IMG/VR virus record: IMGVR_UViG_3300028595_000004
Coordinates: 1-40,911 of that record
Length of the DNA: 40,911 nt
Strand: one strand, 5' to 3'
DNA from: a virus
The position numbers and the translations under genes are program-made. Below the pieces are notes generated by a model. The model was given only the letters and a program-made list of their open reading frames with translations. It did no database searches and was not told the origin of the DNA. Positions 15,086 through 22,328 of the stretch are shown here, piece by piece (the first letter of the stretch is position 1; every line of letters starts with the position of its first letter).

Positions 15086-16527
15086 GCCGCCAATACCTCC
15101 CTGGCAATCGCGCGCGCCAGATTCACAGGCACGGCATTCCCAATTTGTTTAACCTGATCCGCCTTGGTTCCTGAGAACCAGTAGTCGGACGGAAAGCCCT
15201 GCGCCGCGGCCAGCTCATGCGGCTGCAGCATGCGGAAACGAATATCCAGCTGATACGGAACGCCCTGAATGAGCATGAAGCGGTCTTTGGTTGTGCACGT
15301 CCCCAGCGGAAGGGATGCGGGTTTCACGCCGCCGTTTCCGTAATATTCCATCACCAGCGGCTCAACCAAGCAGTGCTCCGCTTTTGTAACGCAAGTGGAA
15401 AGAGGTTTATCAACCGGCCGCACGCGAATGGATGAGCGGTGCCCGTTGGTTAAAACAAAAGGATCTGCAACACCATCAATCAGCGAAATTGCACCGGCAG
15501 TTGCAACAGTAGATACTGGCGAGCTGTCAACACCGCGCGGCGCTCCGCACGAATGCTGCGGCAGCATAAACGGCTCCACCAACCCAACCCGGTTCGATGT
15601 ATCCAGCGTTGGCACCGGCCCGTCAATCGAGTGGTTGCGGTTCGGGTCGCCGCCGTGAAACTTGCTCATAAACGGCTGAACTAAACCAAGATGCTGACCG
15701 CCGGCCGTCACTGCCGGCAAGGGAAGATCAACCGCACGCACATTGCCTGTTCCGCGCAGCACGCACAGGAACGGCTCCGCCCAATCGCCCCAAAAACGTT
15801 CAATCCCGGCCTCAATTCGCCTCATAGTTGCTTTTGCCAGCGGCTTTTTACGGTCAAATATGGATTGCCCCGGAATATTCCAGTCGATGATCTCCCGCGC
15901 AGGAATCCAGTTTTCTTCCGCGTGGGTCGGCTCCGGCCATACAATTTTTTTATTTCCACGCACAGCCTGGATAAACAGACGGCGTCGGGTAGTGGGATCA
16001 CCAAAATCGGCAGCACGCAGGATTTTCCAATCCACGGTGTACCCCAGGCTTTTAATCATTCCCACCCAGGCCTTAAAGGTCTGCCCTTTTTTGGATTTGA
16101 GCGGCTGACCGTTTACGCCAATCGGCCCCCAATTCAAAAACTCAGGAACGTTCTCAACAATCAACCGGTCAACATACAGCTCCTGCAGCCACTTAATCAC
16201 ATGCATCGCCGTCGCACGGCTCTGATCCGAGCAGGGCCGCCCGCCCCGGGCAACAGAATGGTGCGTGCACTCCGGAGAAGCCCACATCAACGCAACCCGA
16301 CCGGTCGGAACCGCTGCCACCGGATCAATCCGCTCAATCGCTTCGCAGCGGTGGATAGCTTCCGGATGATTGTATTTATGCGTCTGCACCGCCTTAATCC
16401 AGTGATTATGAGCATGCAGAGTTACACCCAGCCCAAGATCCTCACACGCCTTCATAATCCCGGTGCTTTCTCCGCCCGCCCCGCAGAAGTGATCGACAAT
16501 CGTTATTTCCGGCGCATTTTTTTTCAT
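15082..16527 (-). CDS. DNA (cytosine-5-)-methyltransferase
   Basis: Transfers a methyl group from S-adenosylmethionine to cytosine C5, 481 aa. Motif I is FCGAGGESTG (14-23). The catalytic motif IV is ASPECTHHS with Cys87, the PEC variant found in many phage enzymes instead of PCQ. Motif VI is ENV (125-127), motif VIII TTRRRLFIQAVR, and motif X QIGNAVPVNLA. Between them lies a long target-recognition region with several similar hairpins (DGPVPTLDTSN, SSPVSTVATAG, DKPLSTCVTKA). No restriction enzyme is nearby, so it probably protects phage DNA or is an orphan regulator. Recognition sequence cannot be read from the protein. Confidence 0.93.
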   Translation of the reverse strand: MKKNAPEITIVDHFCGAGGESTGIMKACEDLGLGVTLHAHNHWIKAVQTHKYNHPEAIHRCEAIERIDPVAAVPTGRVALMWASPECTHHSVARGGRPCSDQSRATAMHVIKWLQELYVDRLIVENVPEFLNWGPIGVNGQPLKSKKGQTFKAWVGMIKSLGYTVDWKILRAADFGDPTTRRRLFIQAVRGNKKIVWPEPTHAEENWIPAREIIDWNIPGQSIFDRKKPLAKATMRRIEAGIERFWGDWAEPFLCVLRGTGNVRAVDLPLPAVTAGGQHLGLVQPFMSKFHGGDPNRNHSIDGPVPTLDTSNRVGLVEPFMLPQHSCGAPRGVDSSPVSTVATAGAISLIDGVADPFVLTNGHRSSIRVRPVDKPLSTCVTKAEHCLVEPLVMEYYGNGGVKPASLPLGTCTTKDRFMLIQGVPYQLDIRFRMLQPHELAAAQGFPSDYWFSGTKADQVKQIGNAVPVNLARAIAREVLAA

Positions 16528-16529
16528 AA

Positions 16530-17318
16530 TCAGACCCTCAACCTTTGCGGTTTAGTCGGAGAGTCCGCGCATTTTTTTTCATCTGGCGTTCCCGCCAGCC
16601 AATTTTTCAAGTGAAGAACCGGGTAATTCATATCGACTCCGGCAAACTTGGACGCCATGCCTGCGATTGCTTCCGACCAGCGATTTTTTTCCGGCTGCTT
16701 CTTCAAAGCGTTCTCAATCTCAAAATAGCTGACTCCTGAAAAATCTGGGTGACAGGCATAAATGCAGGCAACGGCATTCTCGAAAGTTGGATCCTCCTCC
16801 AAAATGGCGAGGAGGGTGGGGTATTCTTCCTCTTCTCCTATCCTATCTCCTCTTCTCTTCTCTTCTCTTATCGGTTCACCCAACTCCGACTTGGGTTTTG
16901 CGTGGGTTTCTGTTGGGTTCTTCTTGGGTTTATTATGGGTTTTGCGTGGGTTATGTTTTTTAGGCCGTCCGCCCCGTCCTCCATTCGTCCAGTTTGCAAC
17001 CAGTTTGGCGTTTGCAATGTCCCAGTTATGGGGCCATCCAACCACCGTTTCACCCCGGGACTCAACATCCACAAACCGGCAATCAATCATCGCTTGAAGA
17101 AGCCGATCCGGATCATCTGGAGTCGTAATCGGAAACCGTACAATCGCCGCCAGCATCCGAGCCAAAACAGACCGGTCTGCACCGCAGAACTCATGATTTC
17201 TCCGCTGCTGGCAGTGCGCCCACAGTCGAATCAGATACAGCGGCGCGCACGGATCATTCAGCGTTTGAATCAGCATCTGCGTCTTCCAATGCTCCAGAAA
17301 ATCTGGTTCAACAATCAT
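16530..17318 (-). CDS. Replisome organiser / DnaD-like initiation protein
   Basis: A 262-aa protein with the layout of phage replication initiators or helicase-loading organisers. An N-terminal winged-helix-like part (KTQMLIQTLNDPCAPLYLIRLWAHC) is followed by a basic low-complexity linker (residues about 115-150, Lys/Asn/Pro/Thr with repeated KPK/THx units) and a C-terminal helical part (AVACIYACHPDFSGVS, HLKNWLAG). The linker DNA is a simple gggttt-rich tract (about 16880-16960) that could be an initiation or expansion site. It lies upstream of the helicase gene in the same operon and starts with an ATGA overlap. Assigned by layout, not by a clear motif. Confidence 0.55.
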   Translation of the reverse strand: MIVEPDFLEHWKTQMLIQTLNDPCAPLYLIRLWAHCQQRRNHEFCGADRSVLARMLAAIVRFPITTPDDPDRLLQAMIDCRFVDVESRGETVVGWPHNWDIANAKLVANWTNGGRGGRPKKHNPRKTHNKPKKNPTETHAKPKSELGEPIREEKRRGDRIGEEEEYPTLLAILEEDPTFENAVACIYACHPDFSGVSYFEIENALKKQPEKNRWSEAIAGMASKFAGVDMNYPVLHLKNWLAGTPDEKKCADSPTKPQRLRV

Positions 17319-17857
17319 TTGCAGCTCTCCTGTTCAAACCCAGGTATCCGGCCGCAGCGGCGCGGATTCGGCGCATCCAACGCCCAACACGGCTCACCGA
17401 TATTCTTCACTGGAATCCGCTGCTTCCTCACAAACATCTTACTGTGTTTCACCTTCACACGGATTCTTTCACCGGACCCCTCCAGCACAGCCTCAACAAT
17501 CCGATGATTGCGCGGCAGATTCACCACCACCGCAACGACCGGCCCCGACTGAACCGAAGCCCGGGAAGTCACCTGCAACACCCGAACCGGCCCCGAAATC
17601 GGCGCGCGTTTTTTTACATTTTTGGAAAACGCCTCAGAATCGCTCAGGAGCTTTTCAAGCACATTGGCGGGTGACGACACCTCTAAGGCCGTCAAAACGC
17701 GCAGAGAGGCCGGTTCTGTTAGAAACAGCGCGTTTTTTTCGCGGTTGTAATCCACCCCCTTTTGCAAATGAAGCTGGCGGCGTTTTTTTCGAAGCACATC
17801 CCGACTGATACCCGACGCATCGGACAGCAACGCCTCAGAAACGGTAAACTCGTTCAT
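17315..17857 (-). CDS. DNA-binding protein, first gene of replication block
   Basis: A 180-aa basic protein. Residues 1-50 resemble a helix-turn-helix (FTVSEALLSDASGISRDVLR, KKRRQLHLQKGVDY). The middle is hydrophobic beta (VVAVVVNLPRNHRIVEAVLE, RIRVKVKHSKMF). The end has an RRC/PNPRRCG pattern. An AAAGGAAG site precedes the ATG. It opens the leftward run into replication genes; a transcription or origin-binding role is an inference. Confidence 0.6.
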   Translation of the reverse strand: MNEFTVSEALLSDASGISRDVLRKKRRQLHLQKGVDYNREKNALFLTEPASLRVLTALEVSSPANVLEKLLSDSEAFSKNVKKRAPISGPVRVLQVTSRASVQSGPVVAVVVNLPRNHRIVEAVLEGSGERIRVKVKHSKMFVRKQRIPVKNIGEPCWALDAPNPRRCGRIPGFEQESCK

Positions 17858-17951
17858 AGCTGACTTCCTTTCGGTGACGGGACCCGTCTCAACAAGGCCC
17901 CTTTGTGAATAAATTTTGTGGGCTCTGATGCATATATATATATATCAGTAG

Positions 17952-18134
17952 TCATGAGCAGCAGACCCCCTCCCCCCCTGCCTGGGTGGCGCTCCCATCC
18001 ATATAAAGCGGCCGAAAATTTACCCCGCCGTGGACATCAAATCCGCCGGAAAATTGCATCAAAAAGCGTGCAATCACTATAAAAGCCAATGTTTGCAGGG
18101 CTGTAACGCGATTAAACAAGAGATAAACAATCAC
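17952..18134 (-). CDS. Doubtful small membrane protein with GTG start
   Basis: A 60-aa frame whose GTG overlaps the preceding stop (GTGA). The first 27 residues are hydrophobic (VYLLFNRVTALQTLAFIVIA) and would span a membrane; the rest is Gly-rich. It fills most of the 273-bp gap 17858-18130, which otherwise holds only an alternating tatata tract (17931-17945) and a 13-bp GACGGG/CCCGTC palindrome. The gene call is weak. Confidence 0.3.
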   Translation of the reverse strand: MIVYLLFNRVTALQTLAFIVIARFLMQFSGGFDVHGGVNFRPLYMDGSATQAGGEGVCCS

Positions 18135-18790
18135 TTGCCCACCTCCTGCACACCATCGACCACACCGCCGGCCGCTGCCCGATCCGCACCGCCAGCCGCC
18201 GCCGACCCGCTCCCTTTTGCAGGAAAACTCTCTCCCCCAATACCGGTCTCAACGGCATCGACATCCACAGCATCTACACGCTTGGCTTTGCGCATGGCCT
18301 TGGTAAACTCATCCTCCGTGTCCGGAGCCTTGAACTCGGTAATATTGGTTGCCTGCCCGGACATGAGCAGCAGCTTCTCCGCGCTGACGCCTGCACCAAT
18401 AACCAGGTCTCGCAGTGTAACCTTGGCGTCGTCGTCAAGCACCATCTCGGTCGCACGCTCAACACAGAGCTGGTGGAAGGCGCTCAACTGCCCAGCTATC
18501 TTTGCTTTAAGCGGCTCAATATCAGAGGCTTGTGATTTGACAATCCCCGCAACCAGATTGCGTGAAATCCCGGAAATCCGTGACACCTGCCGCTGACTCA
18601 ACGACCCCTCAGCAAGCAATGTGCAGACCAACTCATATCTTGCTGGATCATAACTCCTGAGACGCTCGCCGGTACAAATACCATGCTGCGCCTCAGTCTT
18701 GGACATCATCTCATCCGTTACCGACTCAGGCAGCAGCCGGAGCTGTCCGCCCGGATCAATCGGGGCCAGGTCATATAGTTTATCAGCCAT
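18131..18790 (-). CDS. HTH protein, terminase-small-subunit-like
   Basis: A 219-aa protein. Residues about 60-90 form a helix-turn-helix (SLSQRQVSRISGISRNLVAG). Residues about 95-150 are helices with VTLRDLVIGAGVSAEKLLLM, SGQAT, a pattern seen in phage HTH proteins related to small terminases. The C-terminus is Ala/Gly-rich. It lies 8 kb upstream of terL in the same direction, so it could be the small packaging subunit displaced from its partner, or a regulator. Family call tentative. Confidence 0.5.
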   Translation of the reverse strand: MADKLYDLAPIDPGGQLRLLPESVTDEMMSKTEAQHGICTGERLRSYDPARYELVCTLLAEGSLSQRQVSRISGISRNLVAGIVKSQASDIEPLKAKIAGQLSAFHQLCVERATEMVLDDDAKVTLRDLVIGAGVSAEKLLLMSGQATNITEFKAPDTEDEFTKAMRKAKRVDAVDVDAVETGIGGESFPAKGSGSAAAGGADRAAAGGVVDGVQEVGK

Positions 18791-18816
18791 CGTAAAATCT
18801 CAAAAAAAACCGCGCG

Positions 18817-19065
18817 CTAAGTGCGCAAAAACTCATCGCTCGCCGCATATCTGTTTGCGGATCTCGCTGGTATCCGCAAACGCTTACCGGCACCAATGGA
18901 AAAAAGGCCACGCCGGCCACCGCTATCACGATGCAGTTTGATCAGGCGCTCGATCGTGCGCGGGCTGCAACTCCACCGCTCAGCCAGGGCGGAAACCGAA
19001 AGCATCTCCTCAGCCATCACAACCCGCCGGGCCTCCGTAACTCTCAGCTCCAATGTCTCAGCCAT
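18817..19065 (-). CDS. Excisionase/MerR-like winged HTH protein
   Basis: An 82-aa protein, ATG at 19065 after GAGG. Residues about 23-60 have the HTH_17 layout used by excisionases and phage activators: SVSALAERWSCSPRTIERLI, then a basic wing ending FSIGAGKRLRIPARSANRY. Size fits a recombination directionality factor for the integrase at 22508, but it is divergent from that gene. Position early in the leftward operon suits a lytic-phase factor. Confidence 0.6.
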   Translation of the reverse strand: MAETLELRVTEARRVVMAEEMLSVSALAERWSCSPRTIERLIKLHRDSGGRRGLFSIGAGKRLRIPARSANRYAASDEFLRT

Positions 19066-19093
19066 AAAAAACCTCAAAAAAAAAACGCGCGCG

Positions 19094-19327
19094 CTAATCC
19101 TGCCACCAGGCACCAGCCGGGACATGGCTCATCTGCTCACTCTGCCGCCAATCACGCCGCTCAACCGGCTTATGTTTGCGCCGCTTGGCGCCGCGCAACC
19201 CGGCGGACACATCCGCCGAACTGACTCCATAATCATCCGCCGCCGCGCGGATCGCTACGCCGTACGGCTTACCGGCCCGCACTAACTGCCGAGCCATCGC
19301 AACCGCTGATTGCAGATCACTGCTCAT
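19094..19327 (-). CDS. Small HTH-like protein
   Basis: A 77-aa protein, ATG at 19327 after GGAG. A helix-turn-helix-like stretch (KPYGVAIRAAADDYGVSSAD) is followed by a basic tail (GLRGAKRRKHKPVERRDW). It is the first protein gene after the tRNA and its terminator. Probably DNA-binding; otherwise unknown. Confidence 0.55.
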   Translation of the reverse strand: MSSDLQSAVAMARQLVRAGKPYGVAIRAAADDYGVSSADVSAGLRGAKRRKHKPVERRDWRQSEQMSHVPAGAWWQD

Positions 19328-19401
19328 CTCATCAACTCCAACGCCGCCAGGGCACCACATCCAACCCACAAAAAAGCCGCCGCCAAAAAAAGCAGCGACC
19401 G

Positions 19402-19452
19402 AAAAAAAATACGCCGCGCAAAAGTAACCCAATATTTATTATTTGCGCGGCG
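19402..19452 (-). terminator. Terminator after the tRNA gene
   Basis: On the minus strand CGCCGCGCAAA pairs perfectly with TTTGCGCGGCG (11 bp, 19-nt loop), followed by TA and eight T. It lies 26 bp after the tRNA CCA end and would release a short tRNA transcript. The large loop is AT-rich. A second GC hairpin (CCGCCGGC...GTCGGCGG, 19452-19472) lies between the two. Confidence 0.75.
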
Positions 19453-19478
19453 CCGCCGACACCGTGCCGGCGGAAAAT

Positions 19479-19553
19479 TGGTTGCGGGGGCCGGGCTCGA
19501 ACCGGCGACCTTGGGAGTATGAGACCCACGAGCTGCCACTGCTCCACCCCGCG
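19479..19553 (-). tRNA. tRNA-Met (CAT), initiator type, CCA encoded
   Basis: The gene is 75 nt and folds fully. Acceptor strands are CGCGGGG and CCCCGCA, so C1 and A72 are mismatched, the hallmark of bacterial initiator tRNA. D-arm is GAGC/GCTC. The anticodon loop is CTCATAC with CAT, the T-arm GCCGG-TTCGAGC-CCGGC, then A73 and an encoded CCA. The anticodon stem carries GGG/CCC but shifted by one pair (TGGGT/TCCCA, closing T-T mismatch), unlike the usual three G-C pairs next to the loop. It is transcribed leftward with its own terminator. It may supplement host fMet-tRNA in late translation. Confidence 0.9.
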
Positions 19554-19616
19554 ACTTAGCAAAATCAGACTCCGGCAGCGGCCGGATAAACAAACGCTGT
19601 ACATCAATCGGCTGCA

Positions 19617-19793
19617 TCATAACGTGCCTCCAGGTGCCGAGCACCCAGGCGCCGGGACAGCCGGCCGCTCAACGGTCGGGATATAATCAGAGATAGCAGC
19701 CTCAGTCACAAATTTGATCTTAAGACCATTATTATTGCAGTACTGCTTAAGCCGCTGGTGCACATCATTATCAATCAATATTGCTTTGCTCAT
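19617..19793 (-). CDS. Ribbon-helix-helix regulator (58 aa)
   Basis: A 58-aa frame beginning MSKAILIDNDVHQRLKQYC, then NNNGLKIKFVTEAAISDYI. This is the beta-strand, helix, turn, helix plan of Arc/CopG-type DNA-binding dimers, with a short Pro-rich tail. No clear ribosome site precedes the ATG, so it may be leaderless or weakly translated. It faces the second such gene (19890) across a 96-bp region with two palindromes. This arrangement suggests a genetic switch or autoregulated repressor. Confidence 0.65.
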   Translation of the reverse strand: MSKAILIDNDVHQRLKQYCNNNGLKIKFVTEAAISDYIPTVERPAVPAPGCSAPGGTL

Positions 19794-19801
19794 GTGGCAT
19801 A

Positions 19802-19817
19802 CCGTGGCACACCACGG
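19802..19817. promoter_or_regulatory. Candidate operator: CCGTGG-CACA-CCACGG
   Basis: A perfect 6-bp inverted repeat with a 4-bp centre just upstream of the leftward RHH gene. GTGGCA half-sites also repeat directly at 19794 and 19804. RHH dimers bind such short repeated half-sites. Confidence 0.55.
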
Positions 19818-19824
19818 CGCACCA

Positions 19825-19841
19825 TGTCAAATCGTTTGACA
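19825..19841. promoter_or_regulatory. Candidate operator TGTCAAA-TCG-TTTGACA over back-to-back -35 boxes
   Basis: A perfect 7-bp inverted repeat with a 3-bp centre. Each arm contains TTGACA, one on each strand, so a protein bound here would block both divergent promoters. It lies between the two RHH genes. Confidence 0.65.
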
Positions 19842-19864
19842 AAAAATGTATAAAAAAGTAGGTT
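19836..19864 (+). promoter_or_regulatory. Rightward promoter for 19890 operon
   Basis: TTGACA (19836-19841), 17-bp A-rich spacer, TAGGTT (19859-19864). The -35 is perfect and the -10 weak. The -35 is part of the palindrome, so repression is likely. A GAGGAAGGGG ribosome site follows before the ATG at 19890. Confidence 0.55.
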
Positions 19865-19889
19865 ACGACAGAGGAAGGGGCAAAAAATC

Positions 19890-20189
19890 ATGACAAATCG
19901 CCAAAAAAACAAATCAGTTCGCTTAAGCGATGACGCTTACGCGCGCGCCGCAAAACTTGCGGCCGAAATGCGCCCAAAATCAACCCTACAGTACGTCATA
20001 GAAGATGCTATACAGCAGTACCTAGACCGCGCGGAAAGCGCCGAAAAACAGCGAGTGCCACCAGCCGGCCAATACCAATACAAATCAATGATTGACGCTG
20101 CCGCCGAACGCGGCGCAGAACAACCCGCCGAAAAAAAAACTAAAAAAGAGAGGAATAAAACCGATCCACCGCCGACACGTACGGCATGA
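19890..20189 (+). CDS. Ribbon-helix-helix DNA-binding protein
   Basis: A 99-aa protein. Residues 8-46 (KSVRLSDDAYARAAKLAAEM, STLQYVIEDAIQQYL) fit the RHH fold: a strand, then two helices. Residues 50-99 are a basic, proline-ended tail. It is the first gene of the rightward operon and lies opposite the 58-aa RHH gene. Its dimer probably binds one of the palindromes in 19802-19841. Which of the two acts as repressor of lysis or lysogeny cannot be told from sequence. Confidence 0.7.
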   Translation: MTNRQKNKSVRLSDDAYARAAKLAAEMRPKSTLQYVIEDAIQQYLDRAESAEKQRVPPAGQYQYKSMIDAAAERGAEQPAEKKTKKERNKTDPPPTRTA

Positions 20190-20473
20190 CCTATTGCCAC
20201 AACAGACAACAATGCACGCCCGAAAACAAATGTATCCATCGGCTTGAGTGCCTTGATCGATGCACCCACTGCGACAGATGCGGGAGATACAACTGCCAAG
20301 TGCACGCGGCCGACAGCCGCAGCCAGCAGCCCAAAATTAACGGGCGCAACCTTAAAACATGCGGTACCTGCGACCATATCGACAAACTCCTAAACTGGTG
20401 CGATCATCATGGACGACCAACATCCACCACATCAGATCGATGTCCAGAGGGTTTTTGCACACAAAAAGAATAA
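20186..20473 (+). CDS. Cysteine/histidine-rich zinc protein
   Basis: A 95-aa protein with 14 Cys and many His: CIHRLECLDRCTHCDRCGRY, then CGTCDHIDKLLNWCDHHG and CPEGFC. The spacing suggests two or three zinc-binding knuckles. It overlaps the RHH gene by 4 bp (ATGA). Small Cys-rich phage proteins often bind host proteins or nucleic acid; no family is recognised. The following 177-bp gap (20474-20650) is AT-rich, with an AATAAATTTATT palindrome and ATCTA/TAGAT arms that may be control sites. Confidence 0.6.
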   Translation: MTYCHNRQQCTPENKCIHRLECLDRCTHCDRCGRYNCQVHAADSRSQQPKINGRNLKTCGTCDHIDKLLNWCDHHGRPTSTTSDRCPEGFCTQKE

Positions 20474-20650
20474 CAAATAAATTTATTTTAACACACAAAA
20501 CCCCTGAAAACATTGACCGAAACGCACGTTAAAAAAAAAAGTGAAAATAAATCTCGACTATCTAACTGCTAGATGATCTAATCCCAACCGTTGACAAACA
20601 AAGGGCCAACCGGCAGCAGCCCAAAATGCCGCCAGAACAAGGAGAAAAAA

Positions 20651-21295
20651 ATGAAAAACGAAAACACAGAAATAAACTGGGGAAAAATTGAAGAGGGACT
20701 AAAGCAAGGGTTTTTCGGAACGGTCGAGCTTAAACAGATAGTTGGCAAAACACAAATCCGGCTGTACGAAACGAACATAGCCGATCCTGATGACAACGAA
20801 TGCGGTTGGGAATGCGCCGAATGGTACCTAGTTGATGATGACGGGGCGGAAACCCTCGTTGCTCGTTGCGACGGGTATACTGGCGTAGAAAAAGAAATTG
20901 ACGATGACGACCTCCGCGAACTACTCGGCCATACCGTAGAGCAGTGGGAAGATGAGCTGGAAGAAACGAGCCGTGAATGCTTTTGGGAAAAAGTTACATC
21001 CTACAACATAACCGGGGAATTGATAGCAGCAGCCAAAGCCGCTGCGCTGGAAGAAGCCGCCGAAAATTACAAAGGTGAGGTTGCGATCTGGGTGACTCCT
21101 AACTACTACGCCGGAACACTTAACGCGCCAACCGCCGACTATCTCCGCGAAGGTGATGGATACGCCTACAACGATATCAAGACGTTTGACTCATACGCTG
21201 ACGCACAAAAGCACCTTAACAATGACGATGGCCCGTATGTGTGCGCGCACGGCGAAGCTGGCCGCCCTAATTATCGTATCGTTAAAATTGATTAA
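20651..21295 (+). CDS. Acidic protein, unknown
   Basis: A 214-aa, strongly acidic protein. The ATG at 20651 follows AAGGAG; an upstream in-frame start has no ribosome site. Features: EINWGKIEEGLKQGFFGTVE, CGWECAEWYLVDDDGAETLV (beta-rich, like plant-phage small domains), YTGVEKEIDDDDLRELLG and a C-terminal YADAQKHLNNDDGPYVCAHG. Strong acidity and size recall DNA-mimic or anti-restriction proteins, but this is only an analogy. No family recognised. Confidence 0.6.
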   Translation: MKNENTEINWGKIEEGLKQGFFGTVELKQIVGKTQIRLYETNIADPDDNECGWECAEWYLVDDDGAETLVARCDGYTGVEKEIDDDDLRELLGHTVEQWEDELEETSRECFWEKVTSYNITGELIAAAKAAALEEAAENYKGEVAIWVTPNYYAGTLNAPTADYLREGDGYAYNDIKTFDSYADAQKHLNNDDGPYVCAHGEAGRPNYRIVKID

Positions 21296-21380
21296 GCAAC
21301 ACACCCACCGTAATAGCGGCCACATGGCCGCCCAGGGCCAACCGGGGGCCGCCCAAAAGATCCCCGAGAAAGAGGATAAA

Positions 21381-21650
21381 ATGAACGAAATCGAAAAAGC
21401 AAAAATTGCACTGCACCACATAACCGACATGTTAGGAGCGCACGACTATGACGACGCCGCGCCGGTCTGGGCGTATATTGAAGACCTCGCGGAAGTGGTC
21501 AACAAAATAGCGCCGGAACTACTGCATGCCGCCGAAAAAGTCTGTGCAAACATGTATGACCGCGACGAGAGCCACCACGACGACGGAACCGAAACTGACG
21601 ATTACAGCGTTTTGCAAGAAGCAATCACGGCAGCAAGGGGGGAAGCATGA
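21381..21650 (+). CDS. Small acidic helical protein, unknown
   Basis: An 89-aa protein, ATG at 21381 after AGAGGA. It begins MNEIEKAKIALHHITDMLGA and is helical and acidic throughout (EDLAEVVNKIAPELLHAAEK, DESHHDDGTETDD). It ends in a 4-bp overlap with the next gene. Function unknown. Confidence 0.6.
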   Translation: MNEIEKAKIALHHITDMLGAHDYDDAAPVWAYIEDLAEVVNKIAPELLHAAEKVCANMYDRDESHHDDGTETDDYSVLQEAITAARGEA

Positions 21651-21952
21651 ACTACTTGAAGCACCAAGAAAGCGCGGAAATACCGACCCCGAAGGGCTGG
21701 ACAGCCAAATATTTTATCATCGAACATTCCGGCGCACTGGGGAAAGAGGTAGCCGACAAAGACGGGTACATCTGGTGCGCTGTAGACGGAAAATGGAAAC
21801 TCTATGTCCCCTCGTTTGGATCTGGAGGATTCGCCGGACACGCCAGCCTGCAACACATTAAACATGGAGTGGTATACTGCCCGCACAACGATCAAACCGG
21901 CGTAATCACCATCGGAAACCGAAAAATCAAACCAGAAAACTGGATACATTAA
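21647..21952 (+). CDS. Small beta-rich protein, unknown
   Basis: A 101-aa protein with beta-rich, aromatic sequence (GWTAKYFIIEHSGALGKEVA, GYIWCAVDGKWKLYVPSF, GVVYCPHNDQTGVITIGNRK). It begins with an ATGA overlap and ends with a 1-bp overlap (TAATG) with the next gene, so the group is translated as a unit. Function unknown. Confidence 0.6.
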   Translation: MNYLKHQESAEIPTPKGWTAKYFIIEHSGALGKEVADKDGYIWCAVDGKWKLYVPSFGSGGFAGHASLQHIKHGVVYCPHNDQTGVITIGNRKIKPENWIH

Positions 21953-22200
21953 TGAAACACACCTGCAACCAATGCGGCCGGACCGACAACGTCCCCGAGC
22001 GCGACATCCTGCAATACATTGAGCGCAGCAACGCCTTCGCCGCCCGTGTTCGAAAACTTATTGCAAGACTTAACGCAACCAAAGGCCACAACTCCATGAC
22101 CCCTGAACAACGCAGCGCCCGAGCAAAGAAAGCCGTAGCCGCCCGAGAGAAAAAGCGTGCAGCTCGTAAAAATCCAAGAGACAGCGCGTCTCTTGGATAA
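21952..22200 (+). CDS. Small basic zinc-finger protein
   Basis: An 82-aa protein with one N-terminal CNQCG pair, a helix (ERDILQYIERSNAFAARVRK) and a very basic tail (QRSARAKKAVAAREKKRAAR). It is probably nucleic-acid binding. Its last codons and stop are part of an 11-bp perfect inverted repeat that works as a terminator on the other strand. Confidence 0.6.
   Translation: MKHTCNQCGRTDNVPERDILQYIERSNAFAARVRKLIARLNATKGHNSMTPEQRSARAKKAVAAREKKRAARKNPRDSASLG
22168..22198 (-). terminator. Leftward terminator downstream of antisense int
   Basis: ATCCAAGAGAC and GTCTCTTGGAT form a perfect 11-bp stem with a 5-nt loop. On the minus strand it is followed by five T, whereas the plus strand has no T-run. 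It therefore acts on leftward transcripts, which could only come from the late operon reading through int. It also covers the end of the basic zinc-finger gene. Confidence 0.7.
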
Positions 22201-22285
22201 TGTAAAAGTGATCAAAAAGAGTGCAAACAGCCAAAGCGAAACATAAATGATTGCCGCGCAACAGATTAATTTTTTACAGCAAACG

Positions 22286-22328
22286 CCTCATAATCTCTTG
22301 GTCGGGGGTTCAAGTCCCTCCGGGCCCA
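22286..22328 (+). other. Probable attP core: 3' half of a tRNA(CAT) gene
   Basis: CCTCATAATC (anticodon loop with CAT at 22289-22291), GGGGG-TTCAAGT-CCCTC (T-arm), CGGGCCC (acceptor 3' strand) and A73 match a tRNA from the anticodon loop to the discriminator base. No matching 5' half is present. It lies 180 bp before the integrase gene and in the same direction. Integration would rebuild a host elongator Met or Ile2 tRNA. The exact crossover limits need the host attB. Confidence 0.75.

Noticed and set aside
17931-17945. Alternating catatatatatatat tract as an origin
   Set aside because: Too short, with no nearby repeats or initiator sites; listed only as low-complexity sequence.
18791-19093. 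GCGCGC followed by eight to ten T on the minus strand, as terminators between HTH genes (18791-18816, 19066-19093)
   Set aside because: The GC part is a short self-complementary run without a loop, so no stable hairpin forms; both sit inside an otherwise coupled gene group.
19324-19644. Minus-strand frame with GSHTPKVAGSSPAPAT peptide
   Set aside because: It is the translation of the initiator tRNA gene in sense, again a common artefact.
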